DNA of 64,000 nucleotides from Hydrocarboniclastica marina (GTDB taxonomy: Bacteria; Pseudomonadota; Gammaproteobacteria; Pseudomonadales; Oleiphilaceae), in contig NZ_CP031093.1 in assembly GCF_004851605.1 (NCBI RefSeq), positions 992,001 through 1,056,000 of the forward strand, given 5' to 3'. The number at the start of each line of letters is the position of its first letter. Position 1 is the stretch's first letter. Below are positions 1 to 8,301 of the stretch, one piece after another. The notes beneath the pieces are model-generated. The model was given only the letters and a program-made list of their open reading frames with translations, was not told the origin of the DNA and made no database searches. Made by a program: the position numbers and the translations under genes.

Positions 1-754
1 CGAAAGCCGCTTTATAAACTCGGCCATGATGCAGACCCTCAACGGCGCCGCCGTCTCGGATGGTCTCGAGGATGGCCGCGTTATCAGCGGAGTAGGGGGG
101 CAATACAACTTCGTCGCAATGGCCCATGAATTGCCTGGAGCACGGTCAGTGCTGACCTTGCGCAGCACCCGGCAGTCGGCCGGTAAAACGGTTTCGAACA
201 TCGTTTTCAACTACGGCCACATCACGATTCCTCGTCACCTGCGCGACATTGTTGTGACCGAATATGGCATTGCTGATCTTCGGGGTAAGTCTGATCAGGC
301 TGTTTATAAAGCGCTCATCCAGATTGCCGACTCCCGCTTCCAGCAAGGCCTGCTTCGCCAGGCCAAGAAAGCAGGCAAAATCAGCAGTTCCTGGGCGATT
401 CCCAACGCCTATTGCAACAACCGACCCGAAGAGATAGTAGCGCTGGTTGAACACTATCGGAAACAGCATGACATTTTTCCTGCGTTTCCTTTCGACTGCG
501 CATTTACCCCGGAAGAGTTGCGTCTGGCAGAGGCTTTGCAGGCGTTGAAGGCAGCGACCAGCAGTCCGATGGCCAAGCTGCAGACGCTCATCGCGGCTTT
601 GAAGGTGGAGGACGTACCCGCCCACTGGCAGGCTCTGCTGTCCAGAATGGGTCTCGAGCGTGTGGAAGGCTGGAGGCAGAAACTGGACAGAAAACTGTTA
701 TTGCAGGGCCTGCGACTTACAGAACCCGATGCCGGGCCGGGCAATACACTGTAG
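1..754 (+). CDS. Acetyl-CoA hydrolase/transferase family protein, C-terminal part
   Basis: The reading frame is open from base 2, so the 5' end lies outside the window; about 250 C-terminal residues are present. The family moves or hydrolyses CoA on short acids such as acetate, succinate or 4-hydroxybutyrate. The family C-terminal signature is clear: ISGVGGQYNF, then the VTEYGIADLRG motif near the middle. The usual 'AHPDFR' stretch after it reads ADSRFQ. The last 100 residues are a helical tail that I do not recognise from the core family. The substrate cannot be told from this fragment. The next gene is convergent and begins 11 bp after the stop. Confidence 0.8.
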   Translation, partial: ESRFINSAMMQTLNGAAVSDGLEDGRVISGVGGQYNFVAMAHELPGARSVLTLRSTRQSAGKTVSNIVFNYGHITIPRHLRDIVVTEYGIADLRGKSDQAVYKALIQIADSRFQQGLLRQAKKAGKISSSWAIPNAYCNNRPEEIVALVEHYRKQHDIFPAFPFDCAFTPEELRLAEALQALKAATSSPMAKLQTLIAALKVEDVPAHWQALLSRMGLERVEGWRQKLDRKLLLQGLRLTEPDAGPGNTL

Positions 755-765
755 AACCGCCAATG

Positions 766-1215
766 CTACACGTTCGGCTGCAGCTCATCGTCACTAGCGC
801 TACGTGTTTCGATAATCTCGAGATCAAAGTAGAGGGTGAGGCCGGCCAGCGGGTGGTTGGCATCCACAACGACGGTATCGCCGGCTACCTCTATCACTTT
901 CACAACTTGTGTCTGCTCACCGGTGTTCGTCTGGAACTTCATGCCTGGCTGAAGTTGATCCACGCCTTCAAAAACGGAGGCGGGCACGGTGTTAACCAGC
1001 GCTGGATCATGCTCCCCATAGGCGAGATCAGGCGGTATTGTAACCTCCAGAAGATCGCCTGGACCGCGTCCCTCAACAGCTTTTTCAATGCCTGCGATAA
1101 CCTGGCGGGAACCTGCAACGAACCGCAGCGGCTCGCCTCCTTCTGATGAATCGATCACTTCACCCTCGTGATTTTTCAGGCGGTAGTGTACGACGTAGGC
1201 CAGGGGGCGTTGCAT
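766..1215 (-). CDS. SlyD-like FKBP-type peptidyl-prolyl cis-trans isomerase
   Basis: 149-residue cytoplasmic FKBP-type prolyl isomerase/chaperone. The N-terminal FKBP half has YxLKNxxGEVIDSS and GxxxVIAGIEKAVEG, and the insert-in-flap half runs from about 70 to 125. It ends with the SlyD/FkpB hallmark NHPLAG at 120-125 followed by the FDLEI strand. It stops soon after, so the long His/Cys-rich metal-binding tail of E. coli SlyD (196 residues) is absent. A nickel-delivery role is therefore unlikely; folding catalysis is the safe inference. It is transcribed away from rstA across a 348-bp gap. Confidence 0.88.
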   Translation of the reverse strand: MQRPLAYVVHYRLKNHEGEVIDSSEGGEPLRFVAGSRQVIAGIEKAVEGRGPGDLLEVTIPPDLAYGEHDPALVNTVPASVFEGVDQLQPGMKFQTNTGEQTQVVKVIEVAGDTVVVDANHPLAGLTLYFDLEIIETRSASDDELQPNV

Positions 1216-1563
1216 AGTGGGCTCCTAGTGACAAAGAACGCCGCAGCTTAACAGAAAGTGAAGTGGTGCGGGGGCGGGCAGGAACGCTTCATGAGTGCCA
1301 GTATTTTTCCGTGATTCACGCCCGAAGTGTGGATTGGGAAGTTTTTGCCTTACGCAACAGTCTTCTGTTGCCTGTAACTCAATCCATGTATTTCTTGCGG
1401 CAGCCTGTATACTTCTTGTTACAGTAGGAAAGCTTGACCAAAACGCTTCGCGGAAGAGACGTTCTTCCAGGGAGTGAAACTGGTCTGGCCCCGACCGGTT
1501 TTAGGCCATTGCCACCGGAGCCGGCCAGATCTGACGTAATCGGGTAATGAAGAGATAGATCGC
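1216..1563. other. 348-bp divergent intergenic region, slyD-like / rstA
   Basis: This gap holds the divergent promoters. Visible elements are a perfect 7-bp hairpin with a 4-nt loop at 1354-1371 (gcaacag/ctgttgc), a widely spaced inverted pair ctgtaac (1372-1378) / gttacag (1418-1424), an RstA-box-like site at 1410-1423, and TTGACC at 1434-1439 as a possible -35 with no convincing -10. No small gene is apparent. Confidence 0.6.
1410..1423 (+). promoter_or_regulatory. Candidate RstA box upstream of rstA
   Basis: The site reads TACTTCTTGTTACA. The consensus I recall for the E. coli RstA box is TACATNTNGTTACA, so 11 of 12 defined positions match. It lies 141 bp before the rstA start and 10 bp before a TTGACC hexamer, a usual place for an OmpR-family activator. 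A second, looser site (tacat and gttaca half-sites with a longer spacer) is on the minus strand at 1373-1390. Confidence 0.55.
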
Positions 1564-2292
1564 GTGGAACAAAACAGAGAAGCATGGCGCGTTCTCATCG
1601 TTGAAGATGATGAGCGACTAGCGGAGTTGACCAAAGAGTTTCTGGAGAAGAACGACCTGGTCGTATCGCTTGAAACCTATGGCGGCCATGCCGTCGAGCG
1701 GATCAAGAACGAAAAACCCGATCTGGTCGTTTTGGATCTGATGCTGCCGGGGGAGGATGGTCTGTCTATCTGCCGGCGGGTTCGTCCTTTTTATAATGGT
1801 CCCATACTGATGCTTACCGCACGTACGGATGATCTCGATCAGGTGCTTGGGCTGGAGATGGGTGCTGATGATTACATGTCCAAGCCGGTACGCCCACGGG
1901 TCCTGTTGGCCCGAATCCGGGCTTTACTAAGGCGCGTGAGCGAGAACCAGTCGGCTGCGCCGGTTGAGCCTGCACCGACGGACTCTGCCCGGCTGACATT
2001 CAATGACCTGGTTATCGACCGTTCCATGCGGGAAGCCTGGCTCAACGACGCCAGCATCGACCTTACCAGTGCAGAGTTCGATCTCCTGTGGCTCCTGGCC
2101 AGCAACGCCGGGCGCGTTCTGAGCAGGGAGGAAATTTTCACCGCCCTGCGCGGCATAGAATACGACGGCCAGGACCGCTCCATTGACGTGCGGGTGTCGA
2201 GAATCAGGCCGAAAGTTGGCGATGATCCGGTCCACCCCCGCCGTATAAAAACAGTGCGCAGCAAAGGGTACCTGTTCGTCAAGGAGGCCTGA
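1564..2292 (+). CDS. rstA: RstA-like OmpR-family response regulator
   Basis: 242 residues. An N-terminal receiver domain carries the acidic pair D15/D16, the phosphoacceptor D58 (LVVLDLMLPGEDG), T85 and K107. It is followed by a linker and a C-terminal winged-helix DNA-binding domain of OmpR/PhoB type (about 145-240, ending IKTVRSKGYLF). All residues for phosphorelay are present. The start is GTG at 1564 behind a modest purine stretch. The partner kinase follows after 156 bp. The RstA name rests on overall likeness, the pairing, and the RstA-box-like site upstream; another OmpR-type pair remains possible. Confidence 0.85.
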   Translation: MEQNREAWRVLIVEDDERLAELTKEFLEKNDLVVSLETYGGHAVERIKNEKPDLVVLDLMLPGEDGLSICRRVRPFYNGPILMLTARTDDLDQVLGLEMGADDYMSKPVRPRVLLARIRALLRRVSENQSAAPVEPAPTDSARLTFNDLVIDRSMREAWLNDASIDLTSAEFDLLWLLASNAGRVLSREEIFTALRGIEYDGQDRSIDVRVSRIRPKVGDDPVHPRRIKTVRSKGYLFVKEA

Positions 2293-2379
2293 AAGCCTCG
2301 CCTGCAACCTTCGGGTTGCTGGATCTGTACCGTCGATCCAGACGGGACTTCGTTCCGTCGGCGTGGTCATTTCACCACG
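2284..2379 (+). promoter_or_regulatory. Run of five small hairpins in the rstA-rstB gap
   Basis: Consecutive inverted repeats with almost no sequence between them: gaggc/gcctc (2284-2299, loop contains the rstA stop), gcaacc-ttcg-ggttgc (2304-2319), ggatc/gatcc (2321-2339), gacggga/ttccgtc with a G-U pair (2341-2359), and cgtggt/accacg (2362-2379). The third-to-last and second hairpins have UUCG-like loops. The loop of the last one (catttca, 2368-2374) could instead pair with tgaaatg at 2392-2398, which would give an alternative fold ahead of rstB. Confidence 0.6.
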
Positions 2380-2448
2380 GGCTGTCGGTTTTGAAATGAA
2401 CTGCCGCAGCTTAGAGCACTACAACGTCACGCGGCAGCCAGCACCTCT

Positions 2449-4047
2449 ATGCACCCCAAGCCCTATCTTAAACTTTATCTGATCATTCTCGGCGCATTTC
2501 TGGGCGTCGCGCTTGTGTGTTTCGGCCTTTATCAGGGACTCAATTCCGTTCGCGAACGGGCCTACCTGGAAGCGCTACCGGCACCACTGATGAGCTGGGT
2601 TGCCGCACATCCCGAATTTATCGGTGCGACAACTTCGCCGGATCTTTCCGGGGCGTGGGACTTTGGCATCGACGCGAGGTCAGAGCTTGGGGCGGTTGAG
2701 CTGGAGCGACTCGGCTACGGCCAGGTGATCGTCGATCAGGACGCCGGGGGGCTCCGGTGGTACATGCAGCTGCAGGATGGCTCTTTGTTGCAGCTCGCGC
2801 TGGACGATCCGTATCGCGACCTGGGCGAAATGAGTGCTCGACTGATCGCCAGGCTGTTTGAGCTGCAGCCCGGCACATCCCATGGTGCGGGGTTTGCGGA
2901 TGTGGGGGCAGCCCTTGGCGTACTGGTCGAGCCGGTGGTGCGGCAGGATCAGTTGCCCGACCAGGATGTGCTGGATCAACTCGGTGACGGTCATATCGGG
3001 TACGACCAACCATCTGCCAGCGATCCGGCGCAGCTGTTTTTTCGCGTGCATGGAGAGGGTTTGCGTTCCGGACAGCTGATGAGAGTCACTTTACCCCCGC
3101 CTTTTGATCCCTGGGCGTGGCCACTATTGCTTCTAATGTTCTCCATCCTGGCAGCCGCCGTCAGTGGCTTGGTCTACCTGTTACTCTCACGTCTACATCA
3201 TCGACTCGCAAGCATAGAGAACGTGGTGGCGCGGATCGCCAGAGGCGAGTTGGACGCCCGCGTACGCGAGGGCAACCAGCCGGTTGTTGACCGCCTGGGT
3301 TACGCCTTCAACAGTATGGCTGAACATATTCAGCGTTTGGTCGGGGTTCAGCGGGAAATGATCCACGCCGTTTCTCACGAACTGCGCACGCCAGTTGCCC
3401 GGATCAGGTTTGGCGTCCAGATGCTTGACGATGGCGGCAGCGATCCCGAGCGTGAGAAGCAGCTTGCAGCAATCGACGGCGACATTCAGGAGCTTGATGA
3501 GCTGATTGACGAGATTCTGACTTATGCGCGGCTGGAGCAGGGCGGGCCGGTACTGACTCTGGAGGAGGTGAATGTCAGTAAGATTGTTCGTCAGGTCGTG
3601 TCTGAACAACAGTCGACTCATCCGAAAATCACTATCTCGGCGCCCGGGGTCCGTGAGCAGGAGGATGCTGCGCTATCCGATGCCGATCCCCGTTACCTTC
3701 ATCGGGCTATTCAGAATCTTGTCGGTAACGCCACGCGTTACGCCCGAAGCGAAGTCCGGGTGATCTGTCATTTTGAGCCTGAAACCTGCCGCGTCGATGT
3801 TGAAGACGATGGCACAGGTGTGCCCGAAGAATACTGGGACAAGGTCTTCACCGCGTTCGCCCGTCTGGACGATAGCCGGACCCGGAAATCCGGCGGATAC
3901 GGGCTGGGGCTCTCCATCGTCCGGCGCATCCTCTTCTGGCACGGTGGCCAGGCGTTCGTCGGACGCAGTGAGGAGCTTGGTGGCGCCCGGTTCAGCCTGG
4001 TATGGCCGCGGCGTCAACCTGACCTTGAAGCGGGCGAGCGCTCATAG
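2449..4047 (+). CDS. rstB: RstB-like sensor histidine kinase
   Basis: 532 residues. Domain order: transmembrane helix at about 9-28, a periplasmic sensor region of roughly 195 residues, a second membrane helix at about 224-246, HAMP linker to about 300, HisKA with the phosphorylated His310 in SHELRTP, then a HATPase domain with N-box (IQNLVGNATRYA), DDGTGVP and GGYGLGLSIV. It should autophosphorylate at the inner membrane and pass phosphate to the regulator just upstream. It is somewhat longer than E. coli RstB (433), mainly in the sensor region. The gap between the two genes is unusually structured. Confidence 0.85.
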   Translation: MHPKPYLKLYLIILGAFLGVALVCFGLYQGLNSVRERAYLEALPAPLMSWVAAHPEFIGATTSPDLSGAWDFGIDARSELGAVELERLGYGQVIVDQDAGGLRWYMQLQDGSLLQLALDDPYRDLGEMSARLIARLFELQPGTSHGAGFADVGAALGVLVEPVVRQDQLPDQDVLDQLGDGHIGYDQPSASDPAQLFFRVHGEGLRSGQLMRVTLPPPFDPWAWPLLLLMFSILAAAVSGLVYLLLSRLHHRLASIENVVARIARGELDARVREGNQPVVDRLGYAFNSMAEHIQRLVGVQREMIHAVSHELRTPVARIRFGVQMLDDGGSDPEREKQLAAIDGDIQELDELIDEILTYARLEQGGPVLTLEEVNVSKIVRQVVSEQQSTHPKITISAPGVREQEDAALSDADPRYLHRAIQNLVGNATRYARSEVRVICHFEPETCRVDVEDDGTGVPEEYWDKVFTAFARLDDSRTRKSGGYGLGLSIVRRILFWHGGQAFVGRSEELGGARFSLVWPRRQPDLEAGERS

Positions 4048-4105
4048 CCGAGGGCTTGAGGCGAGTGCATGGAAGTAGTCCCGGCCTTGAGACTGACGCC
4101 TGGGG

Positions 4106-5194
4106 CTAGTTTCTGGCAGGCCCGGGGGCCAGGTGAGTCTCGCGCGCTGCAAACGCGATCAGATGGTCAGCCTCTAGCCTGATACCGATGTACTGGTCGA
4201 CCTGAAAATCCAGGTGGCTTCTGAACAGAGCCTCTATCTCCGCACCGGACGCCAGTTGGAGTCTGTAAAGGGTAGACGTGCCGGCAAACGTCTTTTCGAC
4301 AATGCGTAGCTGGAGATCGGAGCGCGGGTCATGGACAACATCATCCGGGCGCACCAGAAAGTCGACGGGCGTGCCACGCGCCCAGCCATAAGCGCGGTTA
4401 CCCCGGATTACGCCTAGTTCGCACTCGATCGCATCCGGTGACATCATTTGGCCCCGAACGAAACAGCCCTGGCCCACGAAGCTTGCCACAAAACGGTTGG
4501 CCGGCTCGTGATAGAGGTTGTAAGGACTATCCCACTGCTGCATCTGGCCGTCCCTGAGCACGGCGATCTGGTCACACATGGCGAACGCTTCCTGCTGATC
4601 ATGCGTAACCAGAATGGCGCTCAGCCCTCTTTTTTTCAGGAGATCCCGCACATCAATGCTGAGCCGCCGTCGGAGGTCAGCGTCAAGACTGGAAAAAGGT
4701 TCGTCCAACAGGATGAGGTCGGGTGATGGCGCCATTGCCCGGGCTAAAGCAACTCGCTGCTGCTGTCCGCCGGAAAGATTTGTGGGCAGACAGTCAGCCA
4801 TATCCTGGAGCGATATGAGTTCAAGCATTTCCTGGACGGTTTGCTGGCGTTGCTGGCGGCTGAGGCGGTGAAGTCCGAAACCGATATTCTCGGCAATGCT
4901 CAGGTGGGGGAAGAGTGCATAGTCCTGAAACACCATGCCCACGCCCCTGTTCTCGGGCGCTACAAGCCGTTCTCGGGTGCTGAGCACGTTGCCCCGCAAT
5001 TTGATCTGGCCGGTCATGGGTGGAATGAAGCCGGCCAGCGCCCGCAGGACAGTGCTCTTACCGCAGCCACTCGGGCCCAGCAGGCAGCCAATCTCCCCCT
5101 CTGCCAAAGCCAGGTTGAGCGAATGAACAACCGCGCTTCCGTCGTAACCACAGCTGAGTTCCGAAACTTCCAGAATCCACGTACTCATATTCAA
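4106..5194 (-). CDS. ABC transporter ATP-binding protein, FbpC/PotA-like
   Basis: 362 residues with Walker A (GPSGCGKST, 40-48), Q-loop Q90, signature LSGGQ (140-144), Walker B ending in the catalytic Glu (ILLDEP, 161-166) and the H-loop LVTHDQ. The last 120 residues form a TOBE-like regulatory region, the layout of iron(III) and polyamine importers. The ATG overlaps the argF stop by 4 bp, so translation is probably coupled. No permease or binding protein lies nearby, so its substrate cannot be named. I recall an ATPase beside argF in Pseudomonas as well, which suggests an old association. Confidence 0.88.
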   Translation of the reverse strand: MNMSTWILEVSELSCGYDGSAVVHSLNLALAEGEIGCLLGPSGCGKSTVLRALAGFIPPMTGQIKLRGNVLSTRERLVAPENRGVGMVFQDYALFPHLSIAENIGFGLHRLSRQQRQQTVQEMLELISLQDMADCLPTNLSGGQQQRVALARAMAPSPDLILLDEPFSSLDADLRRRLSIDVRDLLKKRGLSAILVTHDQQEAFAMCDQIAVLRDGQMQQWDSPYNLYHEPANRFVASFVGQGCFVRGQMMSPDAIECELGVIRGNRAYGWARGTPVDFLVRPDDVVHDPRSDLQLRIVEKTFAGTSTLYRLQLASGAEIEALFRSHLDFQVDQYIGIRLEADHLIAFAARETHLAPGPARN

Positions 5195-6102
5195 ACGCCT
5201 GGCAGCAGCAAGAACTCGAGTAGCGCTTTCTGTGCATGAAGCCGGTTTTCGGCTTCATCCCATACTACGGCGCTCCGGTGCTCCAGCATGTCTGCAGATA
5301 TCTCTTCTCCCCGGTGGGCCGGAAGGCAGTGCATGAACAGTGCGTCTTTGTCCGCGAGTTGCATCAGGGCGGGGTTTACCTGGTAAGGAGCGAATGCTTT
5401 CAGACGGGCACCCTGTTCGTCCTCTTGTCCCATGGAAGCCCATACGTCCGTCGCGATCAGGTGCGCGCCAGAGACCGCCTCTTCCGGGTTGCTGAACACC
5501 TGTACCCGGTCGCCATGTGCATTCAGGAGGGCTGGGTCAGGTTCATAGCCGGCCGGGCAGGCGACCGCCAGCTGGAAATCAAATTGTTCGGCCGCCATGA
5601 TGTAGGAGTGACACATGTTGTTGCCGTCGCCAACCCAGGCTACGCGGGCGCCTTTGATCGAGCCGCGGTGCTCCCGCCACGTCTGCATATCCGCGAGCAG
5701 CTGGCAGGGGTGAAAGTCATCAGTCAGCGCGTTTATGACGGGAACCCGACTATAGTGCGCGAAGGTTTCGACGATCTTGTGTTCGAATGTCCGGATCATG
5801 ACCCCATCCGCCATCCGCGAAATGACCCTGGCGCTGTCCTCGACAGGCTCTCCACGGCCGAGCTGGGTATCACGGGGGGACAGGAACAATGCAGACCCGC
5901 CGAGTTGAGCCATGCCCGCTTCAAAGGAAACGCGTGTCCTGGTCGATGATTTTTCGAAAATCATGGCCAGCACGCGGTTCTTGAGGCTATCGCGTACGAC
6001 ACCCGACTGATGGGATTTTTTAAGCGCTATCGCATGATCGAGGAGATCGCTCAGCTCCGTCGGCGAGAGATCTGCCAGAGTCAAAAAATGTCGAACGGCC
6101 AT
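5191..6102 (-). CDS. argF: Ornithine carbamoyltransferase
   Basis: 303 residues, the usual length. Makes citrulline from ornithine and carbamoyl phosphate in arginine synthesis, in the cytoplasm as a trimer. The carbamoyl-phosphate loop STRTR is at 53-57, the HPCQ motif at 131-134, and the ornithine-binding HCLPAHRG starts at 258. All catalytic residues are present, so this copy should be active. It lies 49 bp downstream of an ArgD-like gene and overlaps the next gene by 4 bp; the three probably form one transcript. Confidence 0.97.
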   Translation of the reverse strand: MAVRHFLTLADLSPTELSDLLDHAIALKKSHQSGVVRDSLKNRVLAMIFEKSSTRTRVSFEAGMAQLGGSALFLSPRDTQLGRGEPVEDSARVISRMADGVMIRTFEHKIVETFAHYSRVPVINALTDDFHPCQLLADMQTWREHRGSIKGARVAWVGDGNNMCHSYIMAAEQFDFQLAVACPAGYEPDPALLNAHGDRVQVFSNPEEAVSGAHLIATDVWASMGQEDEQGARLKAFAPYQVNPALMQLADKDALFMHCLPAHRGEEISADMLEHRSAVVWDEAENRLHAQKALLEFLLLPGV

Positions 6103-6151
6103 TGCCAGGCATCCTGTTGAATCATGGAATAGGTTTTGAGAGATGGGCCTA

Positions 6152-7294
6152 CTAGCGGCGGGGACGCTTGCGCTCGTCCGCCATGTAGAGTTTGATCAGC
6201 CGGATAAGACGCATAGCCATGTCGTCCGCCTCGGAATCGGTCATGGTCAGGGCGGGCAGCAGACGGATGACTCGTTCAGCGGTCACGCTGATAAGCATAC
6301 CCTGGGTTTTAGCCAGGAGAGCGAGTTCCGGACAGGGCTCCTGGAGCTCGATACCAATGATCAGCCCCAGGCTGCGGATCTCCCGGACGTAGTAGGCGCC
6401 CTCCAGGTAATCCCGCATGGGCTCCATCACACGCTTGCTCAAGGCCCGCGCCCGGGCAACCAGGTGGTCATTCTCCAGCGCGCTTATCACAGCAAGCGCA
6501 GCCGCGCAGCCGAGGGGGTTCCCGCCAACCGTTGAGGCGTGGGCTGAGCCGAAGAATACCTCTGCAGCTTCGCCGCGGGTCAGGCAGGCCGAAATCGGGA
6601 AGCCATTGCCCAGGCCACGCGCGAGCGTCAGCACGTCGGGTAAGACACTGTATTGCTGACAAGCAAAGAACGACCCGGTCCGGCCGATACCGCTCTGTGT
6701 TTCGTCGAGTATCAGCAGCCAGCCCTGGTCCCGGCAGATATCCTGCACGGCCTTGAGGTACGCAGGCTCGGCGATGACCGTGCCAGCGTCTCCCTGGATG
6801 GTTTCCAGCATGATCGCAGCCACGTCCTGCCGGGTCGCCGCTAGCTCCCGGATTGCTTCGATGTCGTTGAAGGGAACGCTGGCGAACGCATCGGGCGAGG
6901 ATCCGCGCTGCTCATTCCCGGCCACCAAAATGGCCGGGTTCGTGATCCCCTTTTGCAGACCGAACTGACGGGCTATTCTGATGGCGCTGTCATTTGCTTC
7001 TGCACCAGAATGCGCAAACAGCGCCCCTTCCATTCCTGCCAAGTCGCTCAGCTTCGTTGCCAGAGCCCGCTGAGATGCGCACTGGAGAGGGCTCGCGCAA
7101 TAGGTCAACTCGCCTGCCTGATGGGCCAGAGCCTCCTGCACGCCTGCATGCGCATGACCCAGCCCGCATTCACCAGACCCTGCAGAGGTATCGAGATAAC
7201 GATTACCCTGGGTGTCGTAGAGCCAGATCCCGTCTCCGCGCTCGACGCTGAGAGACAGACGACCGGAAGAGTTGAATAGCGGATGCTCCGCCAT
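6152..7294 (-). CDS. ArgD-family class III aminotransferase homologue lacking the catalytic lysine
   Basis: 380 residues, aligned end to end with acetylornithine aminotransferases: SGAEAN (96-101), the pyridine-nitrogen Asp197 ([11 protein letters not shown]), a STVGGNP loop and the carboxylate-binding Arg in VIRLLPAL. Two essentials are missing. The PLP-binding lysine of the 'AKGLGNG' motif is Arg226 (codon CGT at 6617-6619). The stretch between LVAG and VPFND is about 19 residues shorter than in E. coli ArgD and lacks the FHGR motif that stacks on PLP. Good ribosome site (aggaa, 7 bp before ATG). It heads the argF operon. Predicted catalytically dead; it may sense or scaffold, or have a new activity. 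The frame is intact. Confidence 0.85.
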   Translation of the reverse strand: MAEHPLFNSSGRLSLSVERGDGIWLYDTQGNRYLDTSAGSGECGLGHAHAGVQEALAHQAGELTYCASPLQCASQRALATKLSDLAGMEGALFAHSGAEANDSAIRIARQFGLQKGITNPAILVAGNEQRGSSPDAFASVPFNDIEAIRELAATRQDVAAIMLETIQGDAGTVIAEPAYLKAVQDICRDQGWLLILDETQSGIGRTGSFFACQQYSVLPDVLTLARGLGNGFPISACLTRGEAAEVFFGSAHASTVGGNPLGCAAALAVISALENDHLVARARALSKRVMEPMRDYLEGAYYVREIRSLGLIIGIELQEPCPELALLAKTQGMLISVTAERVIRLLPALTMTDSEADDMAMRLIRLIKLYMADERKRPRR

Positions 7295-7810
7295 GGCGGT
7301 TCCTTAAACCTCGGTACAGAAGGTACCGGCGCTAACGAAAAAAGGCAGCATCTGACGACACGCTCCGGTTCGCGAATGGCCCGCGGGGCAATAACGCGAC
7401 ATCGGACCCGTCTCGGGGTGTGCTGCCTTGACCTGATCAGTTTATCGGGTGCCTTTCGAGGTGCGCCCTTGCGCCGCCAGACACCGGCCGGTTCATCCAG
7501 ACCCACCAGTACGCCTGCAAAACGCGACAAAACGATGAAGCGGGCTGGGAGATCTGTCAGTGGCGTTCCTGATCGCCGAGATCTGGCTCGGCTAGTTCGC
7601 TATGTTAGCGGTAAAGGTTGTTGATGACAACGCGTCAGCGGCTCGCGGCGAGGGCTGAAAGTGCAGTTGTGGCGTCGGCAAAACCGGGCATCAGGCGGCC
7701 AGGATAAAACCCGACTAACGTAGTCAGGAATAGCCTCGCTGTGTAAAATAGACGCCATCGAGACCGGGCATACGAGGCCCGGCGGCGCATCCCGACCCGG
7801 AGGATATTCG
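7295..7810. other. 516-bp divergent intergenic region, argD-like / grxD
   Basis: No gene recognised. The open frame at 7283-7624 has no family look and no good ribosome site. A distant inverted pair, ggcagca near 7345 and tgctgcc near 7423, brackets about 70 bp and could loop out. I looked for Pseudomonas-type arginine-regulator sites (TGTCGC-N8-AA); one TGTCGC occurs on the minus strand near 7525 but lacks the AA. The right end holds the grxD promoter. Confidence 0.5.
7721..7749 (+). promoter_or_regulatory. Candidate sigma-70 promoter of grxD
   Basis: TAGTCA (7721-7726) and TAAAAT (7744-7749) are separated by 17 bp, about 60 bp before the grxD start. The -35 matches TTGACA at four of six positions and the -10 matches TATAAT at five of six. 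Confidence 0.4.
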
Positions 7811-8155
7811 ATGGACATTAACGAGACAATCAAGCAGCAGTTGGATAGCAACCCCATTCTGCTTTATATGAAAGGCAGCCCCCAGGCTCCCCAATGCGGG
7901 TTTTCCGCTCGGACAGTGCAGTCCCTCATGGCGTGTGGCGAGCGCTTCGCCTTCGTCAACATCCTGGATAACCAGGAGTTGCGCGAAGGCCTCAAGGTCT
8001 ACTCGAACTGGCCTACCTTTCCCCAGCTCTACATTAATGGCGAGCTGGTTGGCGGCTGTGACATCGTTAACGAGATGTACGAGAGTGGCGAGTTGGAGAA
8101 GCTGGTGAAAGACGCTTCAGCTTCGGCAAACACCACCTCTGACCAAAAAGCCTGA
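7811..8155 (+). CDS. grxD: Monothiol glutaredoxin Grx4
   Basis: 114 residues, typical for the family. The single active cysteine is C29 in the CGFS motif, and FPQLYINGELVGGCDI is the glutathione-binding part. CGFS glutaredoxins bind a shared [2Fe-2S] cluster with glutathione and act in iron-sulfur trafficking rather than disulfide reduction. The ATG is preceded by ggaggat. It is a single-gene unit, convergent with the TonB-like gene; a strong hairpin follows. Confidence 0.95.
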   Translation: MDINETIKQQLDSNPILLYMKGSPQAPQCGFSARTVQSLMACGERFAFVNILDNQELREGLKVYSNWPTFPQLYINGELVGGCDIVNEMYESGELEKLVKDASASANTTSDQKA

Positions 8156-8186
8156 ACAGGCTCCCACCCAGGATCAGCCGATCCCG

Positions 8187-8214
8187 CCTGGCTCCAGCGC
8201 CTGCTGGAGCCAGG
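8187..8214 (+). terminator. Perfect 11-bp hairpin between convergent genes
   Basis: cctggctccag (8187-8197), loop cgcctg, ctggagccagg (8204-8214). It lies between the grxD stop and the end of the opposing TonB-like gene. There is no T-run on either side, so it may be a processing or Rho-assisted end rather than an intrinsic terminator. A smaller stem, agcct-gaac-aggct, overlaps the grxD stop at 8148-8161. Confidence 0.45.
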
Positions 8215-8301
8215 TACCGCAGAAAAGCTGTTAAGGCTCGCCGAGTCAGCTCCATGAAGCATTAGGCTTTATTGCAAAGGCAGAGAACAGCAGGCCGACC
8301 G

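Noticed and set aside
1354-1371. 7-bp hairpin as a terminator
   Set aside because: It lies between divergent genes, upstream of both, and has no T-run; operator or chance is more likely.
7500-7540. ArgR operator upstream of the argD-like gene
   Set aside because: A TGTCGC occurs on the minus strand but the required AA eight bases on is absent.
7283-7624. 113-codon open frame in the argD-like/grxD gap
   Set aside because: Arg/Gly-rich, no family look, overlaps the start of the argD-like gene and lacks a ribosome site.
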